17,559 nt of DNA from Thermoplasmatota archaeon (GTDB lineage Archaea; Thermoplasmatota; Thermoplasmata; Methanomassiliicoccales; Methanomassiliicoccaceae): positions 1,616 through 19,174 of the forward strand of contig JAKIXL010000010.1 in NCBI GenBank assembly GCA_022709105.1, given 5' to 3'. Shown here piece by piece: positions 1-6,778 of this stretch. The notes beneath the pieces were generated by a model. That model did no database searches and was not told the origin of the DNA. It saw only the letters and a list, made by a program, of their open reading frames with translations. The position numbers and the translations under genes are program-made. The stretch's first letter is position 1; each line of letters begins with the position of its first letter.

Positions 1-1435
1 AGTACACTATCAGAACGACCAGTATCACCGCCGGCACGGTGACGATCGCGCCTGTTCGAGCCAGTTCCCGCCTGGTGAAGAAACCTGTGGAATATGCTAA
101 GGTCACCGGCGGCGTTCCCACGGGCGTGATGAATGATATCGATGCGCAGAAGGCCGCGACCAGGACCAAGTATTTCGGGTCGGCCCCGATGGCCGAGGAC
201 AGGCTGATTACTATCGGCACCATGATCGACACTGTTGCGCTGTTGCTGAGCATCGTCCCGACCCCCACGGTTATGAAGCCGATGAGCAGCATCATGACCA
301 GAAGGCTCTGCCCTCCCACAAGCTCCGTAAGAAGGGACGCGAACAATGCCGCCGCGCCTGTGGCCTCCAGGGCATGGCCGATGGCCAGTCCTGCGCCGAT
401 GATAAGGAAGACCTCCCATGAGATCCGGCGGGCGTCGTCCCACTCGATGACCCGAGTGGCGAACATCAGGAAGGCGGCGATCAGGGAAACCATCGCTGCG
501 CTGAGGGCGCCGGGCGGAAGGCCAAGGTATTGAGCGGTCCATCCGCCGCCGATCCACAATCCCACGGCAGGCATGAATATGGCGAGGGTCATAGCCTCCT
601 TCTTCTTGATAGGTCCCATGTTCTCCAGTTCATTCCTGATGGGCCCGAGGTCGATGCCGTTCGATCTGGCAGCCAGCACCCTAGGCAGTGCTATGTAGAC
701 AAGGCCGAGCAGGGCCAGGCTCACGCATCCGCCCACCACGATCCATTCGGGAAAGGACCAGGGGGTGACCTTGTTGAGCAGCCCGAAGGCAATGGCGTTC
801 ACCGGCGACCCTATGATGGTGCTCATGCTGCCGAAGGCGGTGGACATGCAGATGCCCAGAAGGAAAAGCGTGGCCACCTTGCGCCCGTCCTCATTGGCCT
901 GGCCGGCTATGTTCAGCACCACTGGCAGCAGGAGGGCGACCGTCGCGGTGTTGGATATCCACATTGACAGCATGGCAGAGATGGCCATCAGGGCAATGAA
1001 CGTCAACCGGATATCGCCCCGTGCCTTGGTCACCAGGTGGTACGCGATGCGCCGGTCCAGGCCGTTCGCCCTGAACGCCTCGGCGATGATCAGCCCGCCA
1101 ATCAGCAGGAAGACCACTGGGTCAGCAAAAGGCGCCAGGGCCTCTGTCGGAGTGAATATGCCGAACAAAACCAGGAGCACCGGCACCAAGAGCGCGGTGA
1201 CCGCCAGCGGCAGTGCTCCGAAGGTCCAAAGCAGCCCCACGCACACGAACACTGCCAAGGAGTACTTTGTCCCGATCTCCAGGTCGAGCGGCAGAAGCGC
1301 CACGGCAACCATGGCGAAGAACGGCAGAACGATGGTGATGAGCGATATCAGCGGCCTCGGCAGGCGGTCCAGGCACAGATAGGACTCGGTGCATGTCCGG
1401 ATCCTATCATCGGTGCTCGCGGCATCGGCGGTCAT
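1..1435 (-). CDS. DASS/SLC13-family anion:Na+ symporter, C-terminus cut by window edge
   Basis: Integral membrane transporter of the divalent anion:sodium symporter type (CitT/INDY/ArsB-like superfamily), probably importing a di- or tricarboxylate, sulfate or similar anion with sodium. The minus strand reads open for 478 codons from ATG at 1435 to the window edge with no stop. The translation is a multi-spanning membrane protein with the two inverted-repeat signature sites of this family: SNTATVALLLP near residues 161-171 and SNSATVSIMVP near 397-407, the latter followed by TPVGTPP at 437-443. These SNT motifs form the sodium and substrate sites in VcINDY. Other family landmarks are the GSMSTIIGSPVN stretch near 202-213 and several hydrophobic segments in each half. 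The roughly 30-residue N-terminus is soluble and Cys-containing. Usual family length is 450-600 residues, so little is missing. It is divergent from the aminotransferase across 92 bases. Family assignment is firm; substrate is unknown. Confidence 0.88.
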   Translation of the reverse strand, partial: MTADAASTDDRIRTCTESYLCLDRLPRPLISLITIVLPFFAMVAVALLPLDLEIGTKYSLAVFVCVGLLWTFGALPLAVTALLVPVLLVLFGIFTPTEALAPFADPVVFLLIGGLIIAEAFRANGLDRRIAYHLVTKARGDIRLTFIALMAISAMLSMWISNTATVALLLPVVLNIAGQANEDGRKVATLFLLGICMSTAFGSMSTIIGSPVNAIAFGLLNKVTPWSFPEWIVVGGCVSLALLGLVYIALPRVLAARSNGIDLGPIRNELENMGPIKKKEAMTLAIFMPAVGLWIGGGWTAQYLGLPPGALSAAMVSLIAAFLMFATRVIEWDDARRISWEVFLIIGAGLAIGHALEATGAAALFASLLTELVGGQSLLVMMLLIGFITVGVGTMLSNSATVSIMVPIVISLSSAIGADPKYLVLVAAFCASISFITPVGTPPVTLAYSTGFFTRRELARTGAIVTVPAVILVVLIVY

Positions 1436-1460
1436 CCTTGCTGGGGCGAACGGCCTTTGC

Positions 1461-1468
1461 CTAATTAT
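1461..1468 (-). promoter_or_regulatory. Putative TATA box for the anion symporter gene
   Basis: An AT-rich element (ATAATTAG on the minus strand) lies about 29 bases before the ATG at 1435, the distance expected for a leaderless archaeal transcript. No Shine-Dalgarno sequence is visible immediately before that ATG. Position and composition only; not proven. Confidence 0.4.
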
Positions 1469-1498
1469 CGATTATGATGAGATGCATGATAAAAAGAA

Positions 1499-1507
1499 AT
1501 TTAAATT
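1499..1507 (+). promoter_or_regulatory. Putative TATA box (TTTAAA) for the aminotransferase gene
   Basis: AAATTTAAATTC with a TTTAAA core is centred about 26 bases before the ATG at 1528, preceded by an A/G-rich stretch (AAAAAGAAA) that could serve as a BRE. This spacing puts the transcription start at or next to the ATG, implying a leaderless mRNA. It is the reason 1528 is preferred over the in-frame ATG at 1474, which lies upstream of the box. Confidence 0.5.
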
Positions 1508-1527
1508 CGCAACCGCTCATGCGGCCA

Positions 1528-2652
1528 ATGGTCTCGAAGCGAGCATTATCGATAAAGCCCTCGGGCATTAGGGAGATATTTGAGATGGCCACCGTTGACG
1601 CTATAAACCTGGGCTTAGGTGAGCTTGACTTCGAGCCTCCCAAGGAAGCGAGGGAGGCGTACAAGGAGGCTTTAGACCAGGACCGCAACCGTTATGGGCC
1701 GACAAAAGGGATCGATCCTCTGCGCAAGAAGGTCGCCGCCAAGGTCCAACGCTACCGTGGCGACATCACCCATGATAACATCATCATCACCGCCTCCGGT
1801 ACGCAGGGGACCATGGCAACCTTTCAAACATTGTTCGAGAGGGGGGACGAGGTCCTCATCCCCGAACCAGGCTTCGTGCTCTACGAGCCGGACAGCGTAC
1901 TGTGCGACGCAGCACCGGTCCCCTATCCCCTAAGTTATGAGGATCGCTTCCAGCCGGACATCGAGGCCATAAAGGAAAGGATCACTCCGCGCACCAGAGG
2001 CATGGTGGTGAACTCTCCGTCCAATCCTACAGGGTCTGTGCTGAGCTTTGAGAGCTTCAAGGCGTTGAAGGACATCGCCCAGGACCACGATCTTTGGATA
2101 ATATCCGACGAGGTGTACGAGGACTTCATATACAGCGGGAAGCACCATTCGTTCAACGAGGTGATCGAGCGGGCGGTGGTGCTGAACTCGTTCTCAAAGT
2201 CGTTCGCGGTCCCCGGATGGAGGATCGGCTACCTGACGGCCCCACTTGAACTGGTGAACCACATATCCAACATGCAGTATCACCTCGTGGCGTGCCCCCC
2301 CACGCCTCCGCAGTTCGCCCTGGCCAAGGTATTCGACATGCAGGGGGAGTTCGTCAAGAAACTAGTCCCCACGTTCATGCGCCGGAGGAAGGCCATGGTG
2401 GATGGCCTCAATGAAATCGAAGGATTCCACTGCCATCTGCCGGAGGGTGCTTTCTATGCCTTCCCATCCTTCTCTCAGGGGATGCCGTCCCGAGATATGG
2501 CTCGCAAGCTTGTCGCCAGCGGCGTCATCTGCGCTCCAGGGACAGCGTTTGGCGAAATGGGCGAGAACCATCTGAGATTCTCTTACGCTGCCAGCGAGGA
2601 GAACATATCTAAGGGACTGGCCATCGTGAAGAGGGTGGTTGAGGGACTCTAA
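1528..2652 (+). CDS. Class I/II PLP-dependent aminotransferase
   Basis: Cytoplasmic fold-type I aminotransferase that moves an amino group between an amino acid and a 2-oxo acid using pyridoxal phosphate. Numbered from ATG 1528 (374 residues) the key sites are visible: NPTG at 166-169, SDEVY at 193-197 (Asp194 pairs with the PLP ring nitrogen, Tyr197 with its hydroxyl), SFSK at 221-224 with Lys224 as the Schiff-base lysine, WRIGY at 231-235, and HLRFSYA near 348-354 with Arg350 as the likely substrate carboxylate binder. Length is normal for the AspC/AlaT-like subgroup (about 370-400). The open frame extends upstream to ATG 1474, but a TATA box lies inside that extension and the extra residues are not family-like. 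The amino-acid specificity (aspartate, alanine, aromatic or other) cannot be read from the sequence. It is divergent from the anion symporter, with no co-oriented partner. Confidence 0.87.
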   Translation: MVSKRALSIKPSGIREIFEMATVDAINLGLGELDFEPPKEAREAYKEALDQDRNRYGPTKGIDPLRKKVAAKVQRYRGDITHDNIIITASGTQGTMATFQTLFERGDEVLIPEPGFVLYEPDSVLCDAAPVPYPLSYEDRFQPDIEAIKERITPRTRGMVVNSPSNPTGSVLSFESFKALKDIAQDHDLWIISDEVYEDFIYSGKHHSFNEVIERAVVLNSFSKSFAVPGWRIGYLTAPLELVNHISNMQYHLVACPPTPPQFALAKVFDMQGEFVKKLVPTFMRRRKAMVDGLNEIEGFHCHLPEGAFYAFPSFSQGMPSRDMARKLVASGVICAPGTAFGEMGENHLRFSYAASEENISKGLAIVKRVVEGL

Positions 2653-2829
2653 GGTACTGAAGAACATGAGGAGGGGGCGGCCGACCCGCGCTTCTCAAGC
2701 GATTACAAGGCGTTCGTTCCCATTTCGGCAATGCGCTATGCACGAGATATCGCCTCTGATCAGTCACCGTTCTTTCCCTCGTCTTGACCGGAGCACCTAT
2801 TCCGCTAAGCAGGCAAGCTCTCTGGCGTT

Positions 2830-2862
2830 GTGAATATAAATATGGGCTTGTCCTTTATTCAC
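2830..2862 (+). promoter_or_regulatory. TATA-like element inside a 7-base inverted repeat (distal promoter candidate)
   Basis: TATAAATA occurs at 2835-2842, about 100 bases before the next gene. It is overlapped on the left by GTGAATA (2830-2836), whose exact inverse TATTCAC lies at 2856-2862. The arms could be an operator or an RNA hairpin at the start of a long leader. The remainder of the 2653-2942 gap holds no coding region or structured RNA that I can recognise. Confidence 0.3.
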
Positions 2863-2888
2863 GGTACCGGCCGGACAGCGATCTTGGG

Positions 2889-2895
2889 ATAAATA
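2889..2895 (+). promoter_or_regulatory. Proximal TATA-like element (ATAAATA)
   Basis: ATAAATA within GGGATAAATACTC lies 48-54 bases before the TTG start at 2943. Transcription would begin near 2918 and leave a leader of about 25 bases carrying the Shine-Dalgarno site. Confidence 0.4.
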
Positions 2896-2928
2896 CTCGG
2901 GCGCCGCGGTCGGAATGACATTCAGCAC

Positions 2929-2936
2929 AAGGAGGT
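2929..2936 (+). promoter_or_regulatory. Strong Shine-Dalgarno site selecting a TTG start
   Basis: AAGGAGGT ends six bases before TTG at 2943. No ATG or GTG in the correct frame lies near it, so this site fixes the TTG start of the Lys-rich protein. Confidence 0.7.
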
Positions 2937-2942
2937 TCCACT

Positions 2943-3524
2943 TTGAAGTCCGACACCAAGAAGCCCAAGCCGACCAAGAAGGCACCCGCCGGGGCAGAGA
3001 AGCCCGCAAAGCCCAAGCCGACAAGGAAGGCGGAGGAGGTTTTGCCCTCGCCCGAGGAGCTGGTAGAGGACCTTGACTCCATTGCTGAGAGCGTGATATT
3101 CGGCAAAAACCAGAACCGCACCTATGCCCTGCGCGACGTGTGGTTCTCCAACCTGATGGAGGTCGTCAATGACAAGTCGGTGCCCGAAGAATCAAGAGAG
3201 GAGATGCTGTTCCTTACCCTGACCAACGCTCTTCTGGACATGACCATGGACGTTGTGCCGGCGGAGATGGCACTGACCTACGCCCGCAATCTTGATGATT
3301 TCATCACCGTGACCGTGGTCAACAACAAGTATGGCGTTGACCTGCTGAAGACCTTCCGCGAGGATTTCAAGAAGAAGGAGGGGGAGAACTTCGCGACCGA
3401 AGAGAAACTGGTCGCCGCCCTCAGTAAGTTCGAGGAGGAGTGGTGGGCAACACCCCGCGATGATCTCGAAGGTAAAACGCCCAACGACGCGCTCGAGGAG
3501 ATGGCCGAGAAGTACGGCCTCTGA
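2943..3524 (+). CDS. Unknown protein with Lys/Pro/Ala-rich N-terminal tail
   Basis: I do not recognise this 193-residue protein. The TTG start is supported by an excellent Shine-Dalgarno site. Residues 1-30 form a very basic, low-complexity tail with two near-copies of KPKPTKKAP (7-15) and KPKPTRKAE (23-31), resembling eukaryotic histone-type or ribosomal tails and probably disordered and able to bind nucleic acid. Residues 35-193 are acidic and predicted mostly helical, with no transmembrane segment or signal peptide. The C-terminal part holds paired tryptophans (WW at 167-168) and the phrase PRDDLEGKTPNDAL (171-184). No Cys, zinc finger or catalytic motif is visible. It lies 45 bases before the MFS gene and could be co-transcribed with it. 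A chromatin- or ribosome-associated role would be a guess from the tail alone. Confidence 0.75.
   Translation: MKSDTKKPKPTKKAPAGAEKPAKPKPTRKAEEVLPSPEELVEDLDSIAESVIFGKNQNRTYALRDVWFSNLMEVVNDKSVPEESREEMLFLTLTNALLDMTMDVVPAEMALTYARNLDDFITVTVVNNKYGVDLLKTFREDFKKKEGENFATEEKLVAALSKFEEEWWATPRDDLEGKTPNDALEEMAEKYGL
2961..3031 (+). repeat. Imperfect in-frame direct repeat coding for the basic tail
   Basis: Two 23-base units, 2961-2983 and 3009-3031, match at 21 positions and are offset by 48 bases (16 codons). They encode KPKPTKKA and KPKPTRKA, which suggests that the tail grew by an in-frame duplication. Confidence 0.75.
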
Positions 3525-3569
3525 GCGAGCTGACGAGGTGGGCCCACGCGCCCCGAGTTCAGATCAACG

Positions 3570-4739
3570 TTGGTACTGTCGGTAGTCGCCTTCTTCGTGA
3601 TGATGGGCGTATCCATCATCTCCCCCGTGCTGCCGTCCTATGGGCTCAGCTTCGGGGTGTCGCTAGCCCTGGTCGGCCTCCTGATCTCCGCTTTCGCGGT
3701 CGCCAGGGTGCTCTTGGACATCCCGGCGGGGATGTTCGGCGCCAGGTACGGAATGAGACGACTCATGCTCTTGGGCCTTGCCACCATCGCCATCTCGTCA
3801 TTGCTTGCGGGCGTGGCCATAAGCTACCCCATGCTTCTCGCGGCCCGTGTGTTCGAGGGGATCGGCTCCGCGCTCTATACCACTACCTCGATCACCGCGG
3901 TCAGCCAATTGGCCCCTCCAGCGTCGAGGGGAGCGCACCTTTCCTTCTACCTATCGATGTTCCTCGTAGGCACTTCCTTTGGCCCCGCGGTTGGCGGGTT
4001 CGTCTCCCTTCACTTTGGCCTCGGCGCGCCGTTCATCGTCTACGGCATTTGCGCCGCGGCATCATTCTTCCTGGTGTTCGGACTGGTGGATGATGTGAGG
4101 CCGGAGAGCGGAAGAACCGAGAAGATATCGCTCCGCCAGTTAGGTCGTCTTCTGGTCCGCTTTGACCTGCTGGCGATAAATCTGGCGACCATTGCCATAT
4201 TCATCAACCGGCAGGGGATCATCAATACCATCGTGCCCCTTTACGCCCGGTACGATCTAGGCATCGACGAGGGCATGCTCGGCCTCATCCTCACACTGAG
4301 CGCAGTGTGCAACCTGGTCATGATGGTCGTCGCCGGTAGATTGACCGATATCTACGGCAGGAAGCCGTTCCTGATGGGGGCGCTCATCCTCTTGGCCGCT
4401 CTGGTCGTAATCCTGCCCTTAACGCACGACCCGTTCTCGTTCACCATCGTTCTCATGGCCATGGGCATGTCGATCGGTCTGTCCGGCCCAATAGCGGCCT
4501 GGGTGGCCGATGTCACCAGGCCGGAGGACCTTGGCGCGGCCATGGGCCTGTTCCGGACCATGGGCGACCTGGGGTTCGTGATAGCGCCCGTATCCCTCGC
4601 TTCTATTGCGGGGCAGACCGGGGAGAGCGTCGGTCCGGCCCCGTTCATAGTGGCCGGGGCCGCACTTCTCCTGCTCTCCCTCCCCCTGGTCCGAACCAGG
4701 GACCCAGCGGCCGAAAGGCGCAGGCCAGGCCAAGCTTGA
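3570..4739 (+). CDS. Major facilitator superfamily transporter (exporter-like)
   Basis: Twelve-helix MFS permease. The translation starts directly in TM1 (LVLSVVAFFVMMGVSIISPVLP). The two loop signatures are present: a degenerate motif A between TM2 and TM3 (DIPAGMFGARYGMRR) and a canonical copy between TM8 and TM9 (GRLTDIYGRKPF), as expected for two six-helix halves. ARVFEGIGSALYTT in TM4 and a central cytoplasmic loop near residues 175-195 fit the DHA1-type drug or metabolite exporter subgroup. Substrate is not deducible. TTG 3570 is the only start near the frame and leaves almost no cytoplasmic N-terminus. The frame is open back to 3534 with no ATG or GTG, while a GAGGTG Shine-Dalgarno-like site lies at 3535-3540. 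The true start is therefore probably a few codons upstream at an unusual codon, or a base is missing. The next gene follows after two bases. Confidence 0.85.
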   Translation: MVLSVVAFFVMMGVSIISPVLPSYGLSFGVSLALVGLLISAFAVARVLLDIPAGMFGARYGMRRLMLLGLATIAISSLLAGVAISYPMLLAARVFEGIGSALYTTTSITAVSQLAPPASRGAHLSFYLSMFLVGTSFGPAVGGFVSLHFGLGAPFIVYGICAAASFFLVFGLVDDVRPESGRTEKISLRQLGRLLVRFDLLAINLATIAIFINRQGIINTIVPLYARYDLGIDEGMLGLILTLSAVCNLVMMVVAGRLTDIYGRKPFLMGALILLAALVVILPLTHDPFSFTIVLMAMGMSIGLSGPIAAWVADVTRPEDLGAAMGLFRTMGDLGFVIAPVSLASIAGQTGESVGPAPFIVAGAALLLLSLPLVRTRDPAAERRRPGQA

Positions 4740-4741
4740 TA

Positions 4742-5092
4742 ATGGCTCTCTCCAAATATGGTCCGGTAAGAATGAGGCTAGAGGTCCATACCTTCGATGC
4801 AGAGCTGATCAACGCTCTCATGGAGAAGGGAGCGGTGCAGGAAGGCGAGGCCCTGGAGCTTGGGCGCGATGCCCGGCTGACCTATGTACGAACCTTCGTG
4901 GGTAGGGTCAAGCACTTCCCCCAGATCATATACTTCGAGGTAGAGGTATTATCGGACACGGGAGCCGCCATGGTCTCATCGTGGTTGTTCAACATGGTCG
5001 GTAAAAGAAATATTGAGAAGGTCATGGTCGAATACCAGGACGTTAAGATGGACGCCAACCTGATGGCCGCTGTTCTCAACCGCGGCCGCTGA
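4742..5092 (+). CDS. Small unknown protein, coupled to the MFS transporter
   Basis: Unrecognised soluble protein of 116 residues with no transmembrane segment, Cys cluster or known catalytic motif. The pattern (RMRLEVHTFDAELINALMEKGAV, then strands around YVRTFVG and IIYFEVEVLSD, then a helix and a strand KVMVEYQDVKM) suggests a compact alpha/beta fold. ATG 4742 is two bases after the MFS stop. An in-frame TTG at 4736 would overlap that stop by four bases, but ATG is the simpler choice. No Shine-Dalgarno is visible, so translation is probably coupled to the transporter. The gene ends exactly where the opposite-strand unknown ends. Function unknown; it could be a regulatory or accessory protein for the transporter, which is inference from position only. 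Confidence 0.7.
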   Translation: MALSKYGPVRMRLEVHTFDAELINALMEKGAVQEGEALELGRDARLTYVRTFVGRVKHFPQIIYFEVEVLSDTGAAMVSSWLFNMVGKRNIEKVMVEYQDVKMDANLMAAVLNRGR

Positions 5093-5482
5093 TCAGGCAC
5101 CGCCTGCCGTCGGTCCCTCATCGTCATTGAAAATACTGTCCGCCAGATTGTCCTTCAGCTTGCGCCACAGGTTAAGATTTAGACGATGTCTGGACGCCCT
5201 GTCGCGATGGGACCTGCGAGACATTATCTCCAGATACTTGGAGTACCAGTCCGAGCTCTTCTCCATGCTCAGTTGTTCTGCCTTCTGACGAGAAAGTGCG
5301 TACTGCTTGACGTCGCACAGCATTATCTCCCATACTCCATCCTCATCGGTGTGGTTCACCATCTGCTGGAGCTTCTTGAGCCCGTTGTTATAATGCTGCA
5401 TGGCCTGTGCTCTGGTCTCGAACACCCTCCACTCCACCATCTCCCCGTTCAGAGTGGTCATAATTGCGCATCTTTCTGACAT
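5093..5482 (-). CDS. Unknown basic protein, convergent with the preceding gene
   Basis: Unrecognised 129-residue protein. A Shine-Dalgarno site (AGGAGAG on the minus strand) lies about eight bases before ATG 5482, which supports it as a real gene. Residues 1-60 contain aromatic-rich segments (GEMVEWRVFE, GVWEIMLCDVKQYALS) that could form a small alpha/beta domain. Residues 75-115 are rich in Arg, Lys and aromatic residues (MSRRSHRDRASRHRLNLNLWRKLK) and the last 15 are acidic and Gly-rich. No membrane segment or metal motif is visible. The basic segment might contact nucleic acid, but this is weak inference. Its stop TGA abuts the stop of the 116-residue gene within the palindrome TGATCA (5090-5095), so the two transcripts must converge or overlap. 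Confidence 0.65.
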   Translation of the reverse strand: MSERCAIMTTLNGEMVEWRVFETRAQAMQHYNNGLKKLQQMVNHTDEDGVWEIMLCDVKQYALSRQKAEQLSMEKSSDWYSKYLEIMSRRSHRDRASRHRLNLNLWRKLKDNLADSIFNDDEGPTAGGA

Positions 5483-5523
5483 ATCTTATCTCTCCTGATC
5501 CCCAATCCATCTATGGATGTGTG

Positions 5524-5530
5524 TATAAGT
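5524..5530 (-). promoter_or_regulatory. Putative TATA box (CTTATAC) for the 129-residue gene
   Basis: CTTATAC on the minus strand lies about 45 bases before ATG 5482, giving a leader of roughly 20 bases that includes the AGGAGAG ribosome-binding site. The plus-strand reading TATAAG is not well placed for mevalonate kinase. Confidence 0.35.
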
Positions 5531-5593
5531 AGGTTCCCCGTTGATTCTCCATCCTCCGCACCGATATTAGGAAGAAATTCGATATCAACGGCC

Positions 5594-5609
5594 CGGAGAA
5601 ACGGTTTAA
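5594..5609 (+). promoter_or_regulatory. BRE/TATA element (GGAGAAACGG-TTTAAT) for mevalonate kinase
   Basis: A purine-rich BRE-like stretch is followed by TTTAAT (5604-5609), centred 26-28 bases before ATG 5634. This favours a leaderless transcript from 5634 over the in-frame ATG 5613, which would lie upstream of the predicted transcription start. Confidence 0.45.
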
Positions 5610-5633
5610 TCGATGGATGCGGTTGGGACCGGC

Positions 5634-6608
5634 ATGACCGCCGCATCCGCTCCAGGCAAAGTGATCCTCATGGGCGAGCACGCCGTTGTGTTCGGGCGTC
5701 CGGCCATTGCCCTGGCCATCGACCTCAGGCTGCGGTGCTCAGTTCGGCCTTCGAGCAGTCCCACGCTCAACGGGCAGCCGATGGACGATCGCGCTGGACC
5801 CTACCTTTCCACAGTCCTACGAGAGCATCACACCGGGGGCCCATTGGCCATTGAGATCACCTCGGACCTGCCGGCCGGATCTGGCCTTGGCTCATCGGCC
5901 GCGGTGACAGTCGCTGCGCTTGGAGCTTTGTCCGCGTCACGCGACGGTATAGATCAGGAGGACATCGCTAGGAAAGCGTTCGACATCGAGTCCACGGTCC
6001 AGGGGAGGGCCAGTCCGATCGATACCTCTATATCGTCGCACGGCGGCGGGATATTCATCAGCTCGAAGGAGACGGACGGACTGCTCTGGGAGATATCTCG
6101 GGATACAAGGCGCTGGTTCGTTCATGAATGTCGGACGCCCCAGATGACATTGGTAGTAGGGTTCACCGGCAACAAGGCCCCCACCGGCCCACTGGTGGCC
6201 AAGGTGAGACGATACGCGGAGCGCAGCGGCTTTGCCAGGGATATTATCGACGAGATCGGAGCGCTCACCCAGGAAGGACGGGCTAGATTGGATGCCGGGG
6301 ATGTCGAGGCCCTCGGGCGGCTGCTGACCAAGAACCACAATCTGCTCGCCATCCTGGGAGTTTCCACGCCGGCACTGCAGAAGCTGGTGGACGCTGCACT
6401 GCCCTATTCCTATGGGGCCAAGCTCACCGGGGCGGGCGGCGGGGGAAGCATGCTCGCTCTGACCGACCGGCCGGAGAAGGTCGCCGAGGCCATAAAGGCC
6501 AGGGGAGGCACGCCATTCATCGTGCGCACCGGAGCGGAGGGGGTTCGAGCGGAGCAAGGAACGGACAGGAGATCTGGTCCTATCGAACACCATATCCGAG
6601 AAAAGTGA
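5634..6608 (+). CDS. mvk: Mevalonate kinase
   Basis: Cytoplasmic GHMP kinase that phosphorylates mevalonate with ATP, an early committed step of archaeal isoprenoid lipid synthesis. Numbered from ATG 5634 (324 residues), motif 1 is APGKVILMGEHAVVFG (6-21), the ATP-binding motif 2 is LPAGSGLGSSAAV (79-91), and motif 3 is GAGGGG (266-271). Glu119 in FDIEST and Asp130 in SPIDTS fit the magnesium ligand and catalytic base of mevalonate kinases, and the HGGG following Asp130 is also typical. Length matches archaeal enzymes (about 300-330). ATG 5613 is an in-frame alternative adding seven residues; the TATA box position argues for 5634. The gene converges on the geranylgeranyl reductase operon, so precursor supply and lipid finishing sit side by side. 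Homoserine or galactokinase are alternatives within GHMP, but the SPIDTS and GEHAVV features favour mevalonate kinase. Confidence 0.9.
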   Translation: MTAASAPGKVILMGEHAVVFGRPAIALAIDLRLRCSVRPSSSPTLNGQPMDDRAGPYLSTVLREHHTGGPLAIEITSDLPAGSGLGSSAAVTVAALGALSASRDGIDQEDIARKAFDIESTVQGRASPIDTSISSHGGGIFISSKETDGLLWEISRDTRRWFVHECRTPQMTLVVGFTGNKAPTGPLVAKVRRYAERSGFARDIIDEIGALTQEGRARLDAGDVEALGRLLTKNHNLLAILGVSTPALQKLVDAALPYSYGAKLTGAGGGGSMLALTDRPEKVAEAIKARGGTPFIVRTGAEGVRAEQGTDRRSGPIEHHIREK

Positions 6609-6732
6609 GCGAGGTACGATCGGCCTGACCGCATCAGGGAGATCCATTAGGATATAATTGGACCGTCCCCTCCTGAGGTTCGGGCGAACGCCGTGCACCA
6701 TGAGGCTGGTTCGAGATCGCTTCGCAACGGCC

Positions 6733-6763
6733 TAAATAAGAAAAAACCTCGGAACAGAAAAAG
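6733..6763 (-). terminator. Oligo-T termination region of the lipid operon
   Basis: Downstream of the geranylgeranyl reductase stop the minus strand has two T runs (TTTTTC at 6762-6757 and TTTTTT at 6746-6741) followed by TTATTTAGG. Archaeal RNA polymerase commonly stops at such T tracts. No clear stem-loop accompanies them. Confidence 0.45.
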
Positions 6764-6778
6764 AAGGGGGTTAGGAGC

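Noticed and set aside
39..1477. Chain of overlapping plus-strand open frames
   Set aside because: They lie antisense to a continuous 478-codon minus-strand frame with clear SNT motifs of anion symporters. Their translations are low-complexity and match nothing.
3452..3500. PRDDLEGKTPNDAL in the Lys-rich protein, similar to GGKTP phrases in integrases and ParS-like domains
   Set aside because: Only a short phrase matches; no DDE residues or other parts of those families are present.
6678..6689. GTTCG-GG-CGAAC short palindrome downstream of mevalonate kinase
   Set aside because: Five-base arms with a two-base centre are common by chance in GC-rich DNA; no T run follows and no second copy was noticed.
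5937..6701. 254-codon minus-strand open frame opposite mevalonate kinase
   Set aside because: The plus strand holds intact GHMP kinase motifs over the same bases; the antisense translation has no recognisable domain.
6700..6725. GGTTCGAGATC, reminiscent of a tRNA T-arm
   Set aside because: The flanks do not pair as a T-stem, and no acceptor, D or anticodon arms can be drawn around it.
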